In this document: positions 1-7,775 of the stretch, piece by piece
Numbering within the stretch: the stretch's first letter is position 1
Layout: each line of letters starts with the position of its first letter
Assembly (NCBI GenBank): GCA_002284615.2
Contig: MU069767.1
Coordinates: forward strand, 71,983 to 89,874
Direction of reading: 5' to 3'
From: Dunaliella salina
Lineage: Eukaryota > Chlorophyta > Chlorophyceae > Chlamydomonadales > Dunaliellaceae
DNA: 17,892 bases
Translations under genes and position numbers: made by a program
Notes under the pieces: model-generated
Told to the model about the DNA's origin: nothing
Databases searched by the model: none
What the model saw: only the letters and a program-made list of their open reading frames with translations

Positions 1-1217
1 CGCAATGCACAGGTAATGGTTTTCAAGCTGCAGCAACTCCTTGCAAGGGAAGTTCTGCCCAAACATGAGTTGCCAGCGCCGTGTGTCTTCAGGATGGATT
101 GCAATAAATTATCTTGCATGCCAATTTCCAACTCGGTTTGGGAGGGTCAGGGACAACCTGTATGGGCAGAAAAGAAAAGAAAAAGAAAAAGAAAAAGAAA
201 GTCTGTACGGGCAGACGATTTGCCTGCCACAAAGCGGGTCTACTTTGATCCCAAAAATCTCTAAATCTGGAAGCTGCGTCTTACCTTTCTGTTGATCAGT
301 CTCATGGGCACTGCAGGCATGGCATGTACACCACTAGTAGTCTGCCTGTGGCTTTCCTGAGAGTGTCATCATGTTGCTTGGGCTTTAAGGGATGAAAAGC
401 TTTCCACCTTAAGAGCACAGCCCCTGCTTTGTCACACCATGGTCACAACAGAGCTGGAAATATCGTGATATGCCCCCTGTGTTGTCACCATCACTTTAGG
501 GCCTACAACCCTTGGACCTGTGCCAGCCCCAGTGGAGCCACTCTTGGCGGTATACGCGCCAAGCCTTGGCTGCCTGATGCCTCTCCTTTTTCTTTGTCTT
601 TGCTCCTTGGCAGGCTTAGTTGGCCATGAGTCTGAGTACCTGATTTAGCAGTTGGGCTGTGCTTGCCAGACAGTGGTCATTGACCATGTCTGTTGTCTGA
701 CAAACAAGAGCTGTGGGGGAAAAAACTTGTTTCCAGCCCAAGTTCCACAAGGGTGACACAAGCACAGCCAAGGATGTGATGGGTGCCCTCAGGGCTTGTG
801 CTTGACTGGACACATTGGTATTTGAAGCTAAAGAAAAGTCTTTGCAACCTGATGGTAACCCTGAGGGCATGTGCTCAGCTGATCTTGTGTTGGTGGATGA
901 AGCCGTGTAACGTAACTGTCCCTAACGTGCATTCCTTCAGCTGGCCTGATGCCCCCATGCAAAGGGTAACCTGTATGGCTGGGATCGTTTAGAGAAAGCA
1001 AAGACTTGGCCGATCAAATCGCGGGATTCGGGGAACAGACCTCTGACACCCTTTGCTTGGCACTCTTGTTGCACTGGCAAAACATCAGCAGCGGCAAGGT
1101 ATGCTCAAGTGTGGATTGGAAATCAGTCGGGAGCATTATGTATGCCCTCCTGCATATGTCTGGATGGAGGAGCAGCTTTGAAACTGCAAGGAAGGAGTTA
1201 CCGAGGTAGCTCAACTG
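1..1217. other. Unassigned sequence, no gene recognised
   Basis: I recognise no gene here apart from the short A-rich tract listed separately. All open frames are short and overlap on both strands. A faintly protein-like patch lies at about 640-1209 (+). One frame contains LVLDWTHWYLKLKKSL, and a neighbouring frame contains cysteine-rich text and LLLHWQNISSG. It needs several frame changes to read through, so it is at best a very old transposase-like relic and is not called as a gene. Confidence 0.4.
158..214. repeat. A-rich (AAAAAG)n tract flanked by a 12-bp near-perfect direct repeat
   Basis: The tract at 170-202 is built of AAAAG and AAAAAG units. It is flanked by CTGTATGGGCAG (158-169) and CTGTACGGGCAG (203-214), which differ by one base. 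On the minus strand the right flank followed by the tract reads GTACAGACTTTC(TTTTTC)n. This resembles the retroposon 3' ends elsewhere in the window, such as GCATAGACTTTTC at about 5551-5563. It may be a heavily truncated retroposon tail or a simple microsatellite. Confidence 0.55.
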
Positions 1218-1227
1218 CCATCATGTT

Positions 1228-1386
1228 ACGGCTCCCTGGCTAGGCGTATGGAGCGCGCCAGCAAGGAGGAGGTCCCCGGATCGAGTCCTTGTGGTCAGGG
1301 TATTTTGATTAGTTCTCTATTAGTGGGGGTCAAAGGGTGGCCCTTTCCTTAATGCTCACAGCCGAATGGCAAGCGCGAATCTTTCT
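1228..1386 (+). mobile_element. tRNA-derived SINE
   Basis: A tRNA-like head carries an A-box-like TGGCTAGGCGTA (from 1237) and a B-box-like GGATCGAGTCC (1278-1288), spaced as in an RNA polymerase III promoter. The body that follows ends in CCTTAATGC(N)...GCC...GGCAAGCGCGAATCTTTCT. That end is homologous to the other retroposon 3' ends here, for example the plus-strand copy at 5524. A CAACTG hexamer at 1212-1217 and again at 1396-1401 is a weak candidate target duplication. The tail itself is short and eroded. The tRNA origin is inferred from the box motifs, and the parental tRNA is not identified. Confidence 0.6.
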
Positions 1387-2015
1387 AATGGGATGCAACT
1401 GGTCAAAACTCCACACAGGCTCCCCCAACAGCAACCCCCTCTTTGATGCCAGGATATGGAAGTGGTAGACAATGCTGTCCCTGACAGCCAGGACAGCCCA
1501 TCCCCAAACAGACAGTCACATAAAGGTACACACGTGCCGAGACAGACGCACTCGCAAAAGAAACAATTCCTGTGTGCAAGGACCGCAAGCACAAGCATAT
1601 GACATGGACCCCACCCAACCCCCTTTGAAACCCCTCACACAGGTCCTGCCCCCTGGTTCAACTCAGATCACAAAAACTCAAGGCAGGAGGGCCAGGGGCA
1701 GCCAAAATCCGACAACACACCCAAAATACCACACACACACACAACCCGTGATTCCCATGCCCCCTTCATCCAAACACACCAGGAACTGACGCTGCCCAGT
1801 GGCTCTGGAATTATAAACAGAACAAGGATGCTGAATAAAACGCAGGACATGCTAGCAACACCATTTTCCGCTATGACCATGTCATCTTAACAATCTTGGG
1901 CTGGCAACATTTGCTGAAATAAAATAGATCCACTTAAGAAAAGCAGCAAACTCAATACAAAGTACAAAGGCACCCCATCACCATTGAAAATGGGCTTGCC
2001 CATTTTCCAAAATGA
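1387..2015. other. Unassigned CA-rich spacer
   Basis: This stretch is rich in C and A with scattered ACAC runs (about 1718-1744). The open frames here are biased in composition (Thr, Pro, His, Gln) as expected from low-complexity DNA, and they have no recognisable domain. I see no gene. Confidence 0.4.
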
Positions 2016-2300
2016 TGGGCTGAAAGTAGCCTATTCAAAGCAATACCGAAAAGAACTAAAGCAGACAACTGTTATCAGCTTTGCTGGAGCCCAGGAACAA
2101 AGAACATACAGGAATCTGAATGCCACGACGATGCGCCCATTTGTGATACCTGCCACCACACATACCACTTGGGCTGTCTCATAAGTTGCAAAGCATGCTC
2201 TCTGAATGACCAAGCACAGAGCATATCACATGAGCACAGGGACTGCCCCTCATGCACCCTTCTATCAGCTTCACAAAAAGCAGAAAAGCTCAACTTCTGA
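2016..2300 (+). pseudogene. PHD-like zinc finger of a retroelement protein (relic)
   Basis: Frame 3 is open from a stop at 2013-2015 to a TGA at 2298-2300. It contains a cysteine/histidine pattern close to a PHD finger (C4HC3). A first pair CYQLC is followed by ICDTC, then HLGC, then after a longer loop CPSC. The core CDTCHHTYHLGC is the typical middle of such a finger. The first pair has three residues between the cysteines instead of two. PHD fingers read histone tails or act as protein-binding modules, and some non-LTR elements carry them in their first ORF. The frame breaks here and reading continues in other frames into the methyltransferase-like relic downstream, so this looks like one decayed gene. 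There is no Met start in frame with this segment. Confidence 0.6.
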
Positions 2301-3213
2301 AGAATATGAAATCTCCATGGAATGGTGTCCCAAATGGGAAGCTGCAGATATGTTACAAATGCACCCAGATCTACATGCCCACGTGCACGCCTTTAAAGAG
2401 GAAAGTCTGGAACCAACCAAGGCTTTGAAGGCGATCCTCAAAGCCTGTCTGGCTCTACATGGCTGCCAGCTACCGGCTGCACGATTTGCAAGAATGCTAC
2501 CTTTGACTTTCAACCTATCAACCCCCAGACGGGTATCATGTCAACATGGCAACGTGATATTATCATTAGAAATGTTGATCTCATGAAGGAACCTCTTCAA
2601 CCTGACACATCTGATGAAGTTATCACACCAGCACAAATGCCGGAGGTAGCCACCACTAAATGCACCTGTATTTACAATGCCAATGGCAAGTGCGCTGGCA
2701 TGCTCACTGCAGACAGACTCAGAATCCTGCTTGAAGCCTATGAAGCAGCCAAAAAGGCCAGCATCCATGCTACCATCCAGACACCTGTCCAGGATTCTGC
2801 AACAAAAATTATGGGACTAATCTCACGTCAAAAGGCTCAATCAAAACATCTCCCCACCAAAAACAAAAGAATTCACAACTCTAACTTGCTGATCACACCT
2901 CCTCACATCCATTCAGCCCTTCAGCCCCATAAATTGCGCTTGGTCTCAAAAGAGAGTTTCTCCAACCCTCTTGGATTTGACGGTACCTTCAGCACTTACT
3001 TCAGTGGAAGCTGCCGTGACCAGGTCTTTGGGGCACACACAGACGCCCTCTCTGCGCTTCAATGGCTTCTCCTTTTGCCATCCCCCCCATGATGATGAAC
3101 TTTTGTTTAGGCTCTTCGCCATGCAGTGCACTCCTCCCTCCAAACCACAGAATCAGTTGCCACCTTTATGCTCCTGCCCCACTGGAGAGGCTTCAGCTGC
3201 AACGCACAGATGA
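2301..3213 (+). pseudogene. Retroelement protein relic with methyltransferase-like domain
   Basis: Continuing from the PHD-like finger, the best frame at 2538-3056 reads a CTCIYNANGKCAGMLT segment, then a helix-like LRILLEAYEAAKKA, then FDGTFSTYFSG and DQVFGAHTDAL. A one-base frame change between about 3045 and 3057 leads into RFNGFSFCHPPHDDELL and on to about 3213. The same ordered blocks (FGA, GFS, CHP..DD, then a P-rich strand) occur on the minus strand at 9491-9840, so this is a repeat family and not a single gene. The layout resembles the C-terminal part of PCIF1-type adenosine methyltransferases: an FG block, then an NPPF/NPPY-like motif, then a strand ending in P.W. Here the asparagine position is histidine. 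The gene is broken by at least two frameshifts and stops. The methyltransferase assignment is inference. Confidence 0.5.
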
Positions 3214-3240
3214 GTGGGTTAAACAACTACCCAAATATTG

Positions 3241-3407
3241 AAAGAAAAAAATAAAAGAAAAGAAAAAGAAAAGAAAAGATGCGAAGATAAAAGAAAAGAA
3301 AAGAAAAGAAAAGAAAAGAAAAGAAAAGAAAAGAAAAGAAAAGAAAAGAAAAGAAAAGAAAAAAGAGAAGAAAAGAAAAGAAAAGAAAAGAAAAAAGAGA
3401 AGAAATG

Positions 3408-3438
<31 letters not shown>

Positions 3439-3507
3439 GAAAAGAAAAGAAAAGAGAAGAGGAGAAAAAAAGTAAAGAAAAGAAAAGAAAAAAAGTAAAG
3501 AAAAGAC
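3241..3507. repeat. (AAAAG)n microsatellite
   Basis: About 265 bp are made almost wholly of AAAAG units, with AAAAAG, GAAGA and AAATG variants. Lys/Arg-rich plus-strand frames and Phe/Ser-rich minus-strand frames across it are by-products. Its unit matches the (CTTTT)n tails of the retroposons in this window. Confidence 0.95.
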
Positions 3508-3517
3508 AAGTAAGGGA

Positions 3518-3535
3518 AGCGTCGCAAGCGACGCT
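3518..3535. repeat. Perfect 8-bp-arm palindrome
   Basis: AGCGTCGC-AA-GCGACGCT is a perfect inverted repeat with a 2-base centre, placed just after the AAAAG tract. On the minus strand it lies between GGGCTTCGCCAAT and the (CTTTT)n tract, so it could be the terminal hairpin of a minus-strand retroposon. No body of such an element is recognisable. Confidence 0.7.
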
Positions 3536-3940
3536 GAAAAATTGGCGAAGCCCATGCGCTTTTCAGCCCACCCACCACACCAATGCATGGTTCTCAGTGT
3601 CCAAACCGTGAATCCTTGCACATGGACCAAGCATCAATCCCACCGATTGCTGTGGTGCTGTGCACAGCAAGCTCACCTGAAGGAATGTGCAGACCAGCAT
3701 GCCCCACCACATGCTGCGCTGCATGATGATGATGCCCAGCGGGAAGCACCAGAGATAAATTCGGACATATGTTCAGTTATTTACATTAATATTTACACTT
3801 GGACGCAAATAGGACTGAGCATCTGAGCTCAGCGACTCTGAGCAATTGAGTCCAGCTTCCTCCTGCGGCAACCCGCGGCAACCCCAGTTCCGATGGCACC
3901 ACCCGCAGCACCGCCCGACCAAACAACCCCGTATGTTTTA
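3536..3940. other. Unassigned spacer
   Basis: No gene or repeat recognised. The start contains GGCGAAGCCC (3543-3552), the reverse complement of the GGGCTTCGCC found at 4372-4381. Confidence 0.4.
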
Positions 3941-3944
3941 ACTA

Positions 3945-4310
3945 ACAAACTTGCTCGGCCTGCACGTCAAGTGTCAGGGCGGGGGGTGCGCTGAGCGAGC
4001 CACGCTGGGCATCATCCTTCTCAGGTACAAAACCAAATTGTTTCAGAAAACTTTGCACAGGGCACCATCCACCCCCCTGACATGGCAGGCCTGGCTGAAG
4101 TAAAATGCTTGGCCTGCATGCCGGGTTTCAGGGCGGGGGGTGGGCTGGGCGGGCCATGCTGGACACCTTCTGCTCAGCTACCAAGCAGTGAAGTCCCAGA
4201 ACACTTTGCACAGGGCACCATCTGCCCCCCTGACGTCACAGTACTGACTGGCATAGTTTGCTTGGCGTGCATGCNGGGTTTCAGGGCGGGGGGTGCGCTG
4301 GGAGGGCCTG
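3945..4310. repeat. Imperfect tandem repeat, about 153-bp unit, about 2.4 copies
   Basis: The anchor CAGGGCGGGGGGTG occurs at 3975, 4129 and 4282, giving spacings of 154 and 153 bases. Other words recur in phase: CTCGGCCTGCA or CTTGGCSTGCATGC before the anchor, and ACTTTGCACAGGGCACCATC followed by C-runs and CTGAC after it. The copies differ by substitutions and small indels. Open frames across the array are repetitive by-products. An unknown base lies in the third copy at 4275. Confidence 0.85.
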
Positions 4311-4350
4311 GGCAGCCAGGTGTGAACTTTACCGGAAGTAGGCAAACCTA

Positions 4351-4392
4351 GGGGCTCACGCCCCATGAATGGGGCTTCGCCAAAAAGAAAAG
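4351..4392 (+). repeat. Hairpin plus A-rich tail, possible retroposon 3' end
   Basis: GCCCCAT (4360-4366) and ATGGGGC (4369-4375) form a 7-bp-arm hairpin, which is followed by TTCGCC and then AAAAAGAAAAG. The order stem-loop then A-rich tail suggests the 3' end of a plus-strand retroposon. The body is not identified. The last eight bases are also the left target duplication of the next element. Confidence 0.4.
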
Positions 4393-5166
4393 GGGTGCGT
4401 TCGCATTGGCGAGCGGAAAATGAAGAAAATCCATGTCCTAAAGAATTTTTTCAGTATTTTGGTGGTCCGCGTTCGCATGGGCGGTATTCCAGTGCTCTGT
4501 TGCTTGGTGGTCCGCGTTCGCATTGGGGATTAGCAGTTTCCTCCTGTTTGAGGGTCAAAGTGATGCAAAGCCTTCATTGCAGTCCTTCATGCTAAGTGAA
4601 TGAATTCATGGAAGCATTTAAGCGCACGCTGCTGCTTGGCTGTACGCTGGGCGCAGCAGCCAATGTGTCACCAGGCAGGCCCCCCGCACCAGCCATGGAC
4701 AGGCTGGGGACCATCTGTGGCACAGGCATGCTGCCCAGCGGTGTCATGGGCATGCTGGTGCCCATCTGTGGCCCAGACATGGGCATGCTGGTGCCTGTCT
4801 GCCTCTCCATCTGCTCCTGTGGGATGAGCAGGTCCCCTGAAAGCCCGGCAGGCATGCCGCTGCTCGCGGGCATGTTGTCCAGCTGCGTCGCGGGGAAGGA
4901 GAGGGGGCCAGATTCCTGGGGCCACTCCATCGTGCTCGGTCAAGCACGGTCAAACCGTGGTGGGAAGACCCCACTCTTTTTAAGTATTTTTACTCTTTTG
5001 AAGTATTTTTACTACAGCTAGGGGGGTGAGCTATAAAAAAATACTCTTTTTCAGAAAATTTTCTAGAAAAACTTCCCCCCATGCGAACGCGGACCACCCA
5101 AAATAATGCCATCAGGCAACCAGTATTCGCGAGAAAAGAGAAAGTATTGCCAATGCGAACGCACCC
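4393..5166. mobile_element. Non-autonomous DNA transposon (MITE-like) with terminal and subterminal inverted repeats
   Basis: The left end begins GGGTGCGTTCGCATTGGC (4393-4410), and its exact reverse complement ends the element at 5149-5166, giving an 18-bp perfect terminal inverted repeat. A second motif, TGGTCCGCGTTCGCATGGG, lies about 70 bp inside both ends in mirrored orientation (4463-4481; reverse complement at 5078-5096). A third copy of its core is at about 4506-4528. AAGAAAAG flanks both ends (4385-4392 and 5167-5174), an apparent 8-bp target duplication. Because the right flank is an AAAAG tract, that duplication could be coincidence. An 8-bp duplication would suit the hAT superfamily. 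No transposase is encoded. The interior at about 4615-4945 is G+C-rich and open on both strands, unlike the AT-rich ends, and may be captured sequence. Confidence 0.8.
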
Positions 5167-5507
5167 AAGAAAAGAAAAGAAAGAAAAGAAAAGAAAAGAA
5201 AAGAAAGAAAAAAAGAAAAGAGCAGAAAAAAAAGAAAGAGCAGAAAAGAAAAGAAAAGAAAAGAAAAGAAAAGAAAAGAAAAGAAATGAAAAGAGAAGTA
5301 GAAAGGAACAGAAAAGAAAAGGAAAAATAGAAAAAAATAGAAAAAAAATAGAAAAAAAAAGAAAAGAAAATAGAAGAGAAGAAAGGAAAAGAGAAGAAAA
5401 GAAAAAAAAAGAAAAGAAAAAAAAAAGAAAAGAAAAGAAAAGAAAAGGAAAGGAAAGAAAAGAAAAGAAAAGAAAAGAAAAGAAAAGAAAAGGAAAGAAG
5501 AGAAAAA
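5167..5507. repeat. (AAAAG)n microsatellite
   Basis: About 340 bp of AAAAG units with AAAAAG, AGCAG, AATAG and GGAAAG interruptions. It directly abuts the right end of the DNA transposon. The long Lys/Glu/Arg-rich plus-strand frame across it is a by-product of the repeat. Confidence 0.95.
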
Positions 5508-5523
5508 GTACGTCAGTGGACCT

Positions 5524-5572
5524 TCCCTTAATGCACTCGGCCCCTGGCTTGCATAGACTTTTCTTTTTTCCT
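5524..5572 (+). mobile_element. Truncated retroposon 3' end with CTTTT tail
   Basis: CCCTTAATGCACTCGGCC...GGCTTGCATAGACTTTTCTTTTTT matches the 3' ends at about 11271-11322 and 13396-13453. Only the last 50 or so bases of the element are present. It meets the 3' end of the minus-strand LINE copy at about 5573, so the two elements lie tail to tail. Confidence 0.65.
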
Positions 5573-5577
5573 TAAAA

Positions 5578-5608
5578 CTACACAGGCAGTGAAAACACTC
5601 CCCACATC
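5578..5608 (-). repeat. 3' terminal stem-loop of LINE copy 1
   Basis: On the minus strand GTGGGGAGTG-TTTT-CACTGCCTGT forms a stem (5605-5582), then GTAGTTTT ends the element. One G:G mismatch sits five pairs in from the loop. Compared with copy 2 (7697-7675) the stem shows a compensatory T-A to A-T change and wobble pairs replaced by Watson-Crick pairs. This kind of 3' structure is what some LINE reverse transcriptases recognise. Confidence 0.7.
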
Positions 5609-6662
5609 AATTAAGGAAAAGGAGATACATAGGGCCGAGGCACCGTATAATCCCTAGGCCTACACCAAGAGCAAGCAAAAGAAAGAAGTCAGTGAGGATC
5701 TGGAGGATTACTAGCAATAGCTCGTGCCTGGCCTTGGTGATGAGAGCTGGAAAAGGTTTTCTCGAGAGCGCATCTAGTGCTAGCAAGTTTGTAAGCATAC
5801 TGGTAATGAGCGTGAAGCTTCCGAGCAAGCTTGGTGACCTTGCAAGTGTCAAGACCAAGCTCCTGAAGAGGTTCCAATTGGGCTGGGGAATGCCCATTGC
5901 AATGTGTGTGGGGTGTAGATGACTCCACCCACGCCTAACAGGATAGTATGAAGCATGAAGGATGACTTGAGCTAAGGCTCTTGAGAAATGACGACAAAGG
6001 TCGAGGTGCTGCTGCTTGGAGGCCTCTAACTGGCTGTTGGGCCGGGTCTCTTCACAGTAATAGACTTCCACAAGATGGATGTGTCCTTGTCGTGGGAGGA
6101 GCTGACTAGGGTCTCGGGCCTTGAAGGTGGGTGAAGTGGCTGTGGCTGGCGCTGAGTCCTCCCTGTTACCCCCGTGCCCCCTTGCATTTCGCAATTGACA
6201 AAGGGGACTTGGCCTGGGCGCTCTATTCAGAGGAACAACTAATAGAGCATCAGGCCGACTGGAAGTGAGCCTATCTCTGTCAGGAGAGCGGCAGGGAGAA
6301 ATGTCTTTAGGGAGGGTTCTAATAGTTGCGTGTTCTGGGACCTGTAGGTCTTGTAAAGCAAGACAGTCTGTTCTGCCAATGTCCTTGGAGGCAATACCTG
6401 CCCCAAGAGGGCCTTTGCTATTAGTTTTTTGGAAAATTCTGCTGGCAATGTTGTGTCGCTCAGTGACCATACCGGACATGGTTGAATTTATACATCTTGA
6501 TAAGATGTGGAGGGCTGTCAAGTTCCCCCCAGAGGGAGCAATGTAGGTTGGTGGAAATTTTGAAGCGCACTGTGTGTTTGTGATTGAAGAGGGTACCTGT
6601 ACGGTATTTAAAGACGTTTTACCTAATTTTGAAAGAGAGTGTTGAAATGGTCTAGAATGCAT
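5607..6662 (-). pseudogene. Zinc-knuckle remnant and PD-(D/E)XK endonuclease domain, LINE copy 1
   Basis: One open minus-strand frame of 351 codons. The first 60 or so residues are out of the ancestral frame. Residues from about 50 read HILSRCINSTMSGM, the tail of a zinc knuckle, followed by ERHNIASRI, SKGPLGAGIASKDIG and LQVPEHA. SSRPDALLV follows, with the Asp codon at 6249-6251, then HLVEVYYCEETRP, with the Glu codon at 6066-6068. This spacing of RPD and ExK fits a restriction-like nuclease, the type that nicks target DNA in RLE-encoding LINEs. The lysine of ExK is tyrosine here (codon 6060-6062), which probably kills activity. The open frame is longer than expected for a dead copy, but a frameshift near 6500 splits the zinc knuckle from its upstream half (RTGTLFNHKH). 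Copies 2 and 3 share these blocks. Confidence 0.7.
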
Positions 6663-6949
6663 TACTGATATTATTTGTGGATGTTGGGGAATAGACTTTG
6701 GTAGAAGTAGTATCCCGTGTTAATGTAGGCCTTTCTGAGTCTGTGTTTTGAGTGCATGTGTTTCTGTAGAGCATCATGAAGGCCGAAGAAGTGTTTAAGC
6801 TATACGGCTTGTGGGATAGGGCATCTAGAAGTATTTGCATGAGTGCAGGAAGCTTCCTCATGGCAGGCCAATGGTGCCTTCAGTCTATCCTTCAATGAAA
6901 AGGATTGCCTTCAGCGTTTGCACAAGGAAAGGTTATGTCTGCAAGGGTG

Positions 6950-7390
6950 TCGTTATTCTGGTTAGCCTGATGCTTGGCAATGATATCTGCGTATTCATTG
7001 CCGGCAATTCCAGTGTGAGATTTAATCTTATAGGAATGAATGGGGTATGGTGAGTTTCGTATGAGCTGTATGATTATTTTGAGGATGTGGCTTTGGACAT
7101 GCTGGCGATGAAGTTCTGGGTATACTATTTGCTTTCTGATTTGCTCCAGTGAAGAAAGGCTATCAGTGGCAATGCAACAATAGCCTAGGAGAATGCATTA
7201 TCCATATGGCAGCTGCTATCGCCGCCAATTCAGCTCTTGTAGTGGTGTGAGTGATTCCCATTCCATTTTGCTGGACAAGGGTGGTGCTGCCACTAGCGGG
7301 GTAATAGACCCCAGAACCAATCATCTGTGTTCCATGGTGTATGTGACAGCTGCCATCCGTGCATGCCCACTCTCTCCAGTTTTGGACTTT
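6950..7390 (-). pseudogene. RNase H domain of LINE copy 1
   Basis: RNase H removes the RNA strand of RNA:DNA hybrids during reverse transcription. The minus-strand frame from 7390 reads WACTDGSC (first catalytic Asp), then IGSGVYYP, GITHTTTRAELAAIAAA (catalytic Glu) and ATDSLSSLEQIRKQ (third acidic residue). After a frame change it reads YKIKSHTGIAGNEYADIIAK (final Asp) at about 7034-6963. All four acidic positions of the D-E-D-D set are visible, but at least one frameshift near 7190 separates the second and third. The same sequence with moderate divergence occurs in copy 2. Confidence 0.8.
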
Positions 7391-7653
7391 GCGCATCCGA
7401 TTTGGACTAGATGAGGTGAGTGGCAAAAAGTTTGTTGGCTATGAATAATGCTCTGAGGGGTTTGTTGATGGGCAAAGGGTAGTTTTTCAAATTTATAACC
7501 GGTTTTGATTCTGGGTGCCTGGGATTAAGGACTGGGTCATTGCTAATGTTTCTTTGGAGCCATCTAGCCTCACGGATGTCTCGTTGCAGGCCTGTAAACC
7601 AAATTCAGTTGTTCTCATAAAGGCGGATTTTTGCAGCGGTGTTCCAAACAGCA

Positions 7654-7712
7654 GAAAAAGAAAAGAAAAACTACGTAGGCAGAGAAACTCTCCCTACATC
7701 AATTAAGGAAAA
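7654..7712 (-). repeat. 3' end of LINE copy 2: stem-loop and CTTTT tail
   Basis: The minus strand reads CCTTAATTGAT, then GTAGGGAGAG-TTT-CTCTGCCTAC, then GTAGTTTTTCTTTTCTTTTTC. The stem has ten positions with one G:G mismatch. The same arrangement is seen in copy 1 and in the 52-bp insertion at 8482-8533. Confidence 0.8.
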
Positions 7713-7775
7713 GAAGACACATTGGCTCAAAAGAGCCGTGTGCCCCCTCCACCACAAGGTGTGAAAAAGAAAATG

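Larger units (their letters stand above)
5573..7645 (-). mobile_element. Non-LTR retrotransposon relic, copy 1 (5'-truncated)
   Basis: Reading the minus strand from 7645 downward gives four parts. First is a segment with WFTGLQRDIREARWLQ and NPRHPESKP, probably the linker before RNase H. Then come RNase H (about 7390-6950), a decayed zinc-knuckle region (about 6610-6480) and a restriction-like endonuclease domain (about 6260-5690). It ends with a 3' hairpin at 5582-5605 and TAGTTTT at about 5574-5580. No reverse transcriptase core is present: the copy stops at 7645, where copy 2's tail begins. There are several frameshifts, so no functional protein is expected. The module order and the alignment with copies 2 and 3 make the identification firm, but the exact LINE clade is not settled. 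RLE-bearing clades such as R2-like or Dualen/RandI are candidates. Confidence 0.75.

Noticed and set aside
1228..1300. Functional tRNA gene
   Set aside because: A and B boxes are present, but there is no convincing acceptor stem pairing, and the body continues into a retroposon tail.
1472..1789. 105-codon plus-strand frame
   Set aside because: The composition follows CA-rich DNA; I see no domain, repeat relationship or splice support.
3193..3630. Phe/Ser-rich minus-strand frames that look membrane-like
   Set aside because: They are the reverse reading of the (AAAAG)n tract.
3941..4310. CRISPR-like or other regularly spaced array
   Set aside because: The whole 153-bp unit repeats, with no unique spacers, so it is an ordinary tandem repeat.
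5081..5575. Long Lys/Glu/Arg-rich open frame on the plus strand
   Set aside because: It is produced by the AAAAG microsatellite and has no unique sequence except at its ends.
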